From contig NZ_JXKM01000006.1 in NCBI RefSeq assembly GCF_001885905.1, forward strand, positions 62,001-126,000: a DNA stretch of 64,000 bases, read 5' to 3'. Positions 58,635 to 64,000 of the stretch are shown one piece after another; the stretch's first letter is position 1; every line of letters starts with the position of its first letter. The DNA comes from Enterococcus devriesei. GTDB taxonomy: Bacteria; Bacillota; Bacilli; Lactobacillales; Enterococcaceae. A program made the translations under genes and the position numbers. The notes beneath the pieces were generated by a model, which searched no databases, was not told the DNA's origin, and saw only the letters and a program-made list of their open reading frames with translations.

Positions 58635-59521
58635 GTAAACAAGATAAAATGACCATCGTTTCTAGTTGTAATGATGGATTCGCACCTCACGTTTCGGCGC
58701 TGTTTGTATCGATCTTAGAAAATGGGTCAAAACACGCGAGTCAGTATGATTTTTACGTGATCGATGATGAAATTAGTATGGCTAATAAAAAATTGATGCG
58801 AGAGACATTACAGGATTTTGATTCCTCTGTGCATTTCTTGACGATCGATAAAAAATATTTTGAAAATGTTGTCGAAAGTGACCGGATTCCGCAAACAGCT
58901 TATTTCCGGATCGCGATTCCGCAGCTATTCCGCGGCAAAGGTGTCGAGCGTTTGTTGTATTTAGATTGTGACATGATTGCCTTGACGGATGTTTCTAAAT
59001 TATGGCAATTGGATTTAAAGGGAAATATTTTAGCTGCGGTAGAGGATGCCGGTTTCCACCATCGTTTGGAAAAAATGAAAATCAAAACCGAGTCCTATCG
59101 TTACTTCAATTCCGGCTTGATGTTGATTGATGTCAACAAATGGCTGGAACAAGACGTGACGAACCGTGTCTTGAAATTCATTCAAGAAAACCCTGAAAAA
59201 TTGCGTTTCCATGATCAAGATGCGTTAAACGCGATTTTGCATGATCAATGGTTACCGATTCATCCAAAATGGAATGCCCAAAGCTATATCATGCAAAAGG
59301 AAGTCAAAAATCCTCGGCCAGAAGGGGAGCGTGCCTATGTTGAGACTCGGAAACAACCGAAGATTATTCACTACTCTGGTCATATCAAGCCCTGGAGTAA
59401 AGAATTTACTTCCCCAACGAAGAAATATTATGAGAAGTACGCAGAATTAACCGAATTCCCTGAAAGTTTCGCTTGTAAAAAGAAAAAGACCAACTATCTT
59501 TTTCAAAGAAAATCAGGATGA
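58631..59521 (+). CDS. GT8 family glycosyltransferase (second of a tandem pair)
   Basis: A 296-residue GT8 enzyme whose ATG (58631) overlaps the stop of the first (ATGA). It has MTIVSSCNDGFAPHVSALFV, the D-x-D in LLYLDCDMIAL, RYFNSGLMLIDVNKW, FHDQDALNAILHDQW and IIHYSGHIKPWS, ending in a basic tail (CKKKKTNYLFQRK) that may touch the membrane. It is a diverged duplicate of its neighbour. Acceptor unknown: polymer, glycolipid or surface protein. Confidence 0.9.
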   Translation: MSKQDKMTIVSSCNDGFAPHVSALFVSILENGSKHASQYDFYVIDDEISMANKKLMRETLQDFDSSVHFLTIDKKYFENVVESDRIPQTAYFRIAIPQLFRGKGVERLLYLDCDMIALTDVSKLWQLDLKGNILAAVEDAGFHHRLEKMKIKTESYRYFNSGLMLIDVNKWLEQDVTNRVLKFIQENPEKLRFHDQDALNAILHDQWLPIHPKWNAQSYIMQKEVKNPRPEGERAYVETRKQPKIIHYSGHIKPWSKEFTSPTKKYYEKYAELTEFPESFACKKKKTNYLFQRKSG

Positions 59522-59539
59522 GCTCGTTGAGGATGCGAG

Positions 59540-59577
59540 AAAAACCGTTTGAGGCCTAGTGCTTCAAACGGTTTTTT
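59540..59577. terminator. Bidirectional terminator
   Basis: AAAAACCGTTTGA and TCAAACGGTTTTTT around a ten-base loop, between the converging GT8 and Mga-like genes. Confidence 0.92.
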
Positions 59578-61100
59578 GATGTCACTTCAGTAGGCAGCTG
59601 ATTTTTCAAAGCGAAGATTTCTTGAGCAAGTCTTTCCATCAACAGCTGTAAACTATCACGATTTGCTAGACCATCGATGAAGTAGATTTTTTTGATTTCA
59701 GGAGCAAGATCCGGCAAAGGACAATCACTGATGACGATGTCACACTCCGCCATCTGACTTTTTTGCAGCTGTAAATCATCAGTAAACACTTGTTGGATCT
59801 TCCCAATAATATCATCGCTGACATAGTAGTTGCTGGTACAGTTAACACCGATCCGCAAAGGTTCAATTTGGCGATAACAGTCATAAAGATGGAATAAATC
59901 TTCCATGATCCAATCGACATTTTCCTTTTCCAAATCGGCTGAGTATTGTGGGTTTTCTTGATCAAATTTTTGATAAAATTTCCGCAGCCGCTTCATAAAC
60001 GAACGAAAGGTTGAATCATCTTGCTGCATCGATACACTTGGTAATACCATATTCGGCTGAGCCGGATGGAGGTAGGTGTTGAATAAACGATTTCTGCAAA
60101 TATTCAAAATCGCTAAGACTTGTTTGTTTTCTGGAATCGCTAAATCAAATTGCTTCATTAAAGCATCGACCAGATCTTTGGCAGTATCGAAGAAGGGTGA
60201 GTGATTCTCTTGAAAGATGATGTAATGTCGATAATTTTCTTCATCCGTCCCAACTTTTGCGGTAGTCAAACGCAGAAGGATATTTAAAATAATCCGTTGC
60301 TCATCGCAGAGGTCTAAATCAGATTTTAAGAAGTCCAGCTCTGGCTGCAGAAAAATTCGATTACTTGGGTATTTTGCGATATCCGTTTTTACGGTCTCAA
60401 AAGACGTAAAAGGAAAATTATCCGTACACAACATCAACACTAAGGCGACTTTATCTAATTGGCCGCTGGTTAAGCGATCAGCTAGATGAAAATCAAGATA
60501 GTGGTCAACTAACTGAAAAGTATTCAATGTTTCCTTTTCTCTAAAAGGCAGTTCAGTATTCGCAAAAATTCGCCAGTAAACATCGATTAAACAATATTGA
60601 ATCTGAATTTCTGTTCCGACAATCTTTCGTTCCCCAGATTTAGTAAAAGAAATCGCCAGCCCAAAGAGTGCTAAAAATTGGTCGATTTCCTTCATGCGTG
60701 AATAAAGATATGGAACACTAAAATTGGTTTCGTGGCTGAGCGCGACAATCGAATTCACTTTGCGATTAAGCAACGAAGTCACGATCCGATAATTCGTTGC
60801 TTCTTTACAATAAGCACCTAAAAGTTTGTAATAGCATTCTGCGCTGTCCAATCCAGATAGATCAAGGGCAGTAAAACCATGTCGGCTAATAACTCGGATT
60901 GTAGGAGCGACTTTTTGCTGCAGATCTTGATTTAATTCTTTTAAATAAAGTGTCAACGTATTCTCTGATATATGACAATTTTTGATCAAATAGCTGTGAC
61001 TAAGGTAAGCGGGATATTTCAATAAATATTGGAATACTGCCAGCTTACTGCCAACCTTTCGACTTAATAAATAAGTTTTGATTGCTTCCTTTGTCTGCAT
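59556..61100 (-). CDS. Mga/AtxA-like transcriptional regulator
   Basis: A 514-residue regulator. The ATG at 61100 follows TTAGGAGG. Two N-terminal helix-turn-helix segments are seen (LSHSYLIKNCHISENTLTLYLKEL-type, and SIVALSHETNFSVPYLYSRM), followed by a long helical middle with PRD-like spacing and an EIIB-like end (LRIGVNCTSNYYVSDDI). This is the layout of Mga, AtxA and related activators of Gram-positive surface-protein genes. It is divergent from an LPXTG gene, its likely target. Confidence 0.85.
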   Translation of the reverse strand: MQTKEAIKTYLLSRKVGSKLAVFQYLLKYPAYLSHSYLIKNCHISENTLTLYLKELNQDLQQKVAPTIRVISRHGFTALDLSGLDSAECYYKLLGAYCKEATNYRIVTSLLNRKVNSIVALSHETNFSVPYLYSRMKEIDQFLALFGLAISFTKSGERKIVGTEIQIQYCLIDVYWRIFANTELPFREKETLNTFQLVDHYLDFHLADRLTSGQLDKVALVLMLCTDNFPFTSFETVKTDIAKYPSNRIFLQPELDFLKSDLDLCDEQRIILNILLRLTTAKVGTDEENYRHYIIFQENHSPFFDTAKDLVDALMKQFDLAIPENKQVLAILNICRNRLFNTYLHPAQPNMVLPSVSMQQDDSTFRSFMKRLRKFYQKFDQENPQYSADLEKENVDWIMEDLFHLYDCYRQIEPLRIGVNCTSNYYVSDDIIGKIQQVFTDDLQLQKSQMAECDIVISDCPLPDLAPEIKKIYFIDGLANRDSLQLLMERLAQEIFALKNQLPTEVTSKNRLKH

Positions 61101-61276
61101 CAAAATCCTCCTAACCAATCTATTCACTGCTTAGTATAGTGAAGGAAAGCGATTTTTAGAAAGAAATATGCTCCCAAATTATTTAAAACACATTCGTTTT
61201 TCACGAGAAAATCATAATATAGTAACTGTTATTTGATTTATCCTTGAAACGATCATAGATGAAAAGGAGAATCATT

Positions 61277-62608
61277 TTGAAATTATCACATTTACTTGCC
61301 GCCTCTTTACTGTTGTCCGTCACGCCCGTGTCTTACCGTATGATTGAGGCAAATGCTATCAACCAGCCCTCTGTCATTGCAAGTGAAGCAAGCTGGGGGA
61401 ATGTTAATAACATTCATTTTACCGATAATTTTTCGCAGTTTAATTCAGGTATAGCCAAATTGACTGTAGGAACGCCAGTCGAAGTTTCGGCTACGATTTC
61501 GTTTTCAGGTGATTATGCCGCAATCCAGCAAGCAGTCGTAAGTTTTGAGAATGTCGATCAAGGAATTCAGATTGATTATAATCATACGATTTATTTCGAT
61601 CCAGACTCTAAGCAAGCGCGTTTTAAATTTACGGTTACTTTGACGGAGCCAATTCCAGCAGGCGGGTCACGCTTGTTTACAGTAAAAGTTTCCGACAACA
61701 ACCCTACCGATAAAAATCACTTGACGCCGTATAGCCAGCGTCAAACGATCATTCAAGGAGATGATGGCGGATCAACCAGCAGTACCGATTCTAGCGGAGA
61801 TCATCGGACAGACACCAGTGCAGAGCCAAGTACAGACACAAGCACTGAGCCAAGTACAGACACAAGCACTGAGCCAAGTACAGACACAAGCACTGAGCCA
61901 AGTACAGACACAAGCACTGAGCCAAGTACAGACACAAGCACTGAGCCAAGTACAGACACAAGCACTGAGCCAAGTACAGACACAAGCACTGAGCCAAGTA
62001 CAGACACAAGCACTGAGCCAAGTACAGACACAAGCACTGAGCCAAGTACAGACACAAGCACTGAGCCAAGTACAGACACAAGCACTGAGCCAAGTACAGA
62101 CACAAGCACTGAGCCAAGTACAGACACAAGCACTGAGCCAAGTACAGACACAAGCACTGAGCCAAGTACAGACACAAGCACTGAGCCAAGTACAGACACA
62201 AGCACTGAGCCAAGTACAGACACAAGCACTGAGCCAAGTACAGACACAAGTACAGACACAAGCACAGACACAAGTACGGAGTCAAGTACAGACACAAGCA
62301 CGAGAACAAGCACAGATACGAGTCAGAAATCAACTACAGAATCAAGTAGCAATACCGGAGAAAATTCAAATAGTAGCTCTCGAAAGGATGCTAAAAGCTC
62401 TTCCATGCCTGGCCAAAAACGATCTGAAAATCAGTCAAGACCGCCGCGCTCTTCAGTAAATAAGTCAAAAAAAGTTAGCTCACAAGCTAGAAAATCCGGC
62501 TATAGTTTACTGCCAAAGACCGGAGAAAGCGATACAAGCTTATTTATGATCGCCGGTGGATTGATTAGTTTATTAGGGGCAATTTTATTATTGAAACGAA
62601 CTAAATAA
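61277..62608 (+). CDS. LPXTG-anchored surface protein with STDTSTEP repeats
   Basis: The start is set at TTG 61277, as AAAAGGAG lies nine bases upstream; an ATG at 61259 has no ribosome site. The 443-residue product has a signal peptide (HLLAASLLLSVTPVS), a roughly 120-residue N-terminal domain (VNNIHFTDNFSQFNSG; an Ig-like fold is possible), a Ser/Thr/Asp/Pro stalk of repeated STDTSTEP, a Ser/basic spacer, and the sorting signal LLPKTGESDTS with hydrophobic helix and KRTK tail for sortase A. The stalk probably holds the head domain away from the wall. The head ligand is unknown. Confidence 0.88.
   Translation: MKLSHLLAASLLLSVTPVSYRMIEANAINQPSVIASEASWGNVNNIHFTDNFSQFNSGIAKLTVGTPVEVSATISFSGDYAAIQQAVVSFENVDQGIQIDYNHTIYFDPDSKQARFKFTVTLTEPIPAGGSRLFTVKVSDNNPTDKNHLTPYSQRQTIIQGDDGGSTSSTDSSGDHRTDTSAEPSTDTSTEPSTDTSTEPSTDTSTEPSTDTSTEPSTDTSTEPSTDTSTEPSTDTSTEPSTDTSTEPSTDTSTEPSTDTSTEPSTDTSTEPSTDTSTEPSTDTSTEPSTDTSTEPSTDTSTEPSTDTSTEPSTDTSTEPSTDTSTDTSTDTSTESSTDTSTRTSTDTSQKSTTESSSNTGENSNSSSRKDAKSSSMPGQKRSENQSRPPRSSVNKSKKVSSQARKSGYSLLPKTGESDTSLFMIAGGLISLLGAILLLKRTK
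61829..62236 (+). repeat. Seventeen identical tandem copies of a 24-bp unit
   Basis: AGTACAGACACAAGCACTGA plus GCCA is repeated without a single base change from 61829 to 62236 (408 bases, 17 copies), coding STDTSTEP. Diverged units flank it on both sides. Perfect identity points to recent expansion by slippage or unequal exchange, and the copy number is likely variable among strains. Confidence 0.95.
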
Positions 62609-62617
62609 TCGGTTAGC

Positions 62618-62655
62618 AAAAAAGGTGTACTGAAAATTGTCAGTACACCTTTTTG
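62618..62655. terminator. Bidirectional terminator
   Basis: AAAAAAGGTGTACTGA and TCAGTACACCTTTTT with a six-base loop, between the converging LPXTG and reductase genes. Confidence 0.93.
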
Positions 62656-62659
62656 TGGT

Positions 62660-63649
62660 TTAACTATGCAGAATGGTTTTGATTTCGTTTAATTCACTTT
62701 GACTAAACTCTAAATGCTGTAATGCCGCTAAATTATCGTGGACGTGATCGATGTTGGTCGAACCGATGACTACACTGGCAACGGTTGGATCTTTTAACAA
62801 CCAGGCTAAGGCCAGCTGCGAAAGTGTTTGTTCACGTGTATCCGCGATTTTTTTCAATGAACGTAATTTCTGTTGAGTTGAGGCGATATTTTCTGGAGCA
62901 AGCAGGCTGCTGTTTGTCCGATGAGCAGGGAAATCAGCGGGAATTTCCTGGCTGCTACGATCAGTCAAAAGGCCTTCCGCCAGTGGCCCATAAGCGATCG
63001 CACCTAATTTATTTTCCTGCAGAACATCTAATAATCCTTCTTCAGCCTCTCGATTTAGCATGTTATAAGAAACTTGATGAATGACAAAGGGTGTATGACG
63101 CTCCTTGAAGAGTTTGATCATTTTTTCTGTTTGTTCTTTTGAATAGTTTGAAATACCGATATATAAGGCTTTTCCTTGTTTTACAAATAAATCAAGTGTA
63201 TCAGCTGTTTCTTCAAAACTTGTCTGTTCATCGGGACGATGAGTATAAAAAATATCGAAATAATCCAAGCCGGTTCGCGTTAAACTTTGATCCATGCTAG
63301 CGACTAAATGTTTTTTTGAACTCATAGAACCATAAGGGCCTTGCCACATATCAAAGCCTGCCTTAGAAGAGACAATCATTTCATCGCGATAAGGTTTCAA
63401 ATCTGATTGAAAGACTGCTCCAAAAGAAGATTCGGCACTCCCAGGCTTGGGACCATAATTATTCGCTAAATCAAAATGATTGATACCGCTATCAAAAGCA
63501 TCTAAAAGAACTTTTCGGGTATTGCTTAAAGGACGTTCATCACCAAATCCACGCCACAAACCTAAAGAAACAGCAGGGAGAACCAAGCCAGTATTGGCGA
63601 CTCTGCGATAACTCATTTTTTCATAGCGATGTTCATTTGCTTGATACAT
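62660..63649 (-). CDS. Aldo/keto reductase (YghZ/Kv-beta-like)
   Basis: A 329-residue (alpha/beta)8 reductase. The catalytic tetrad can be placed at Asp and Tyr in HFDLANNYG, Lys in IVSSKAGFDM and His in FYTHRPDEQ; the NADPH site follows at SVVIGSTNIDH. The insert after the active-site lysine and the closeness to YghZ (L-glyceraldehyde-3-phosphate reductase) suggest a role in reducing small aldehydes. GGAGGAATC precedes the ATG. Confidence 0.9.
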   Translation of the reverse strand: MYQANEHRYEKMSYRRVANTGLVLPAVSLGLWRGFGDERPLSNTRKVLLDAFDSGINHFDLANNYGPKPGSAESSFGAVFQSDLKPYRDEMIVSSKAGFDMWQGPYGSMSSKKHLVASMDQSLTRTGLDYFDIFYTHRPDEQTSFEETADTLDLFVKQGKALYIGISNYSKEQTEKMIKLFKERHTPFVIHQVSYNMLNREAEEGLLDVLQENKLGAIAYGPLAEGLLTDRSSQEIPADFPAHRTNSSLLAPENIASTQQKLRSLKKIADTREQTLSQLALAWLLKDPTVASVVIGSTNIDHVHDNLAALQHLEFSQSELNEIKTILHS

Positions 63650-63686
63650 ATAGATTCCTCCAATTATTTAATTTAAATTCAAATTT

Positions 63687-63700
63687 GGAAACCGGTTACC
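63687..63700. promoter_or_regulatory. Possible LacI-type operator
   Basis: GGAAACCGGTTACC is a near palindrome centred on CCGG, 38 bases upstream of the reductase start, resembling sites for LacI-family sugar regulators. No regulator gene is adjacent. Confidence 0.4.
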
Positions 63701-63920
63701 TAAGTAATTTTATACTTGTTTTTCTAAAAAAACAACTAAAGTCTTTTTATTAGAACTTGAAAGTTCTCTTTAAGCAAAATCTCGTTAAATAAAATTAATT
63801 CAAGAGACTAAAAGCTTATTCTGGCTTCGTTAATGATTCTCTTTCTCGTTTGAAGGTTCTTGTTTTCATTAAAGGAATTCCAGTGCTACGCTAAGTTTGA
63901 AGCAAGGTGGAGGCGTTGGA

Positions 63921-64000
63921 ATGAGTAATGTAAAAAAATTTTTGTTAACTATGATAATCGGGCTAGTCGCGTTGATTCTGGAATTTGGCTTCCAGCAAAA
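63921..64000 (+). CDS. Start of a membrane protein (cut by window edge)
   Basis: An ATG at 63921 follows AAGGTGGAGG. The 26 visible codons give MSNVKKFLLTMIIGLVALIL then EFGFQQ, a basic start and a membrane helix. The opening resembles heavy-metal P-type ATPases of lactic acid bacteria, but too little is present to name it. Confidence 0.55.
   Translation, partial: MSNVKKFLLTMIIGLVALILEFGFQQ

Noticed and set aside
61829-62236. Possible CRISPR array
   Set aside because: The repeats are contiguous without spacers, are in frame with an LPXTG protein and no cas genes are present.
61761-62459. Long open frames in other phases and on the opposite strand of the repeat region
   Set aside because: They arise only because a 24-base stop-free unit is repeated; composition (for example CLCLYLAQ repeats) is not protein-like and none has a ribosome site.

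Overview
The window is low-GC Gram-positive DNA and most resembles Enterococcus or a close relative. The grounds are a WxL-domain surface protein, an LPXTG protein, an Mga/AtxA-type regulator, a MepR/MepA-like pair, many PTS operons, CcpA cre-like sites, strong AGGAGG ribosome sites and frequent TTG starts. The species cannot be fixed from the sequence alone. The region reads as an accessory carbohydrate-use segment. No phage, IS element, CRISPR array or rRNA was seen.

Layout. 1-2.0 kb: edge of a serine beta-lactamase-like gene, a GNAT gene broken by one stop codon, two small membrane proteins and a tRNA-like element on the minus strand. 2.1-5.8 kb: a metallophosphoesterase, then a MarR regulator with two operators and a MATE exporter. 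5.9-12 kb: a sucrose-type operon (LacI regulator, GH13 glucosidase, PTS EIIBCA, GH32 hydrolase) with a TGGTATCGATACCA operator. 12.1-13.3 kb: MarR, a rhodanese-like protein lacking the catalytic Cys, and a 49-residue protein. 13.5-21.2 kb: GntR regulator and a seven-gene operon (cellobiose-type EIIC, small membrane protein, MupG/DUF871 hydrolase, amidohydrolase, DgaE-like lyase, DgaF-like aldolase, PfkB kinase). This is the strongest candidate for an undescribed pathway.

21.2-25.6 kb: glycyl-radical enzyme of the GCVE (dehydratase/lyase) type with its activase and a DeoR regulator. 25.7-31 kb: galactitol-family PTS with a class II aldolase, divergent from a DeoR/PfkB pair. 31-38.3 kb: another DeoR gene, then a second galactitol-family PTS divergent from deoR-lacABCD, which gives the tagatose-6-phosphate route for galactose. 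38.5-42.2 kb: cysteine hydrolase, LysR, an O-acetyltransferase, and a lipoprotein fused in frame to an aldo/keto reductase, probably through one extra T. 42.2-47.8 kb: WxL protein, two-component system, histidine phosphatase and lipoprotein alkaline phosphatase; the last lies behind a BglG/LicT-type antiterminator-terminator that appears orphaned. 48.1-49.8 kb: a GH1 6-phospho-beta-glucosidase with its own RAT-terminator.

49.8-57.5 kb: ArsR/MFS pair with duplicated operators, VOC protein, an intergenic region of alternative stem-loops, a YghU-type GST, an RpiR regulator divergent from two Gfo/Idh/MocA oxidoreductases, and a HAD hydrolase. 57.8-64 kb: two tandem GT8 glycosyltransferases, an Mga-like regulator divergent from an LPXTG protein carrying seventeen identical 24-bp repeats, an aldo/keto reductase, and the first codons of a membrane protein cut by the window edge.

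Most catabolic modules sit beside a local regulator (LacI, GntR, DeoR, RpiR) and several carry cre-like boxes, so local induction combined with carbon catabolite control is the likely theme.
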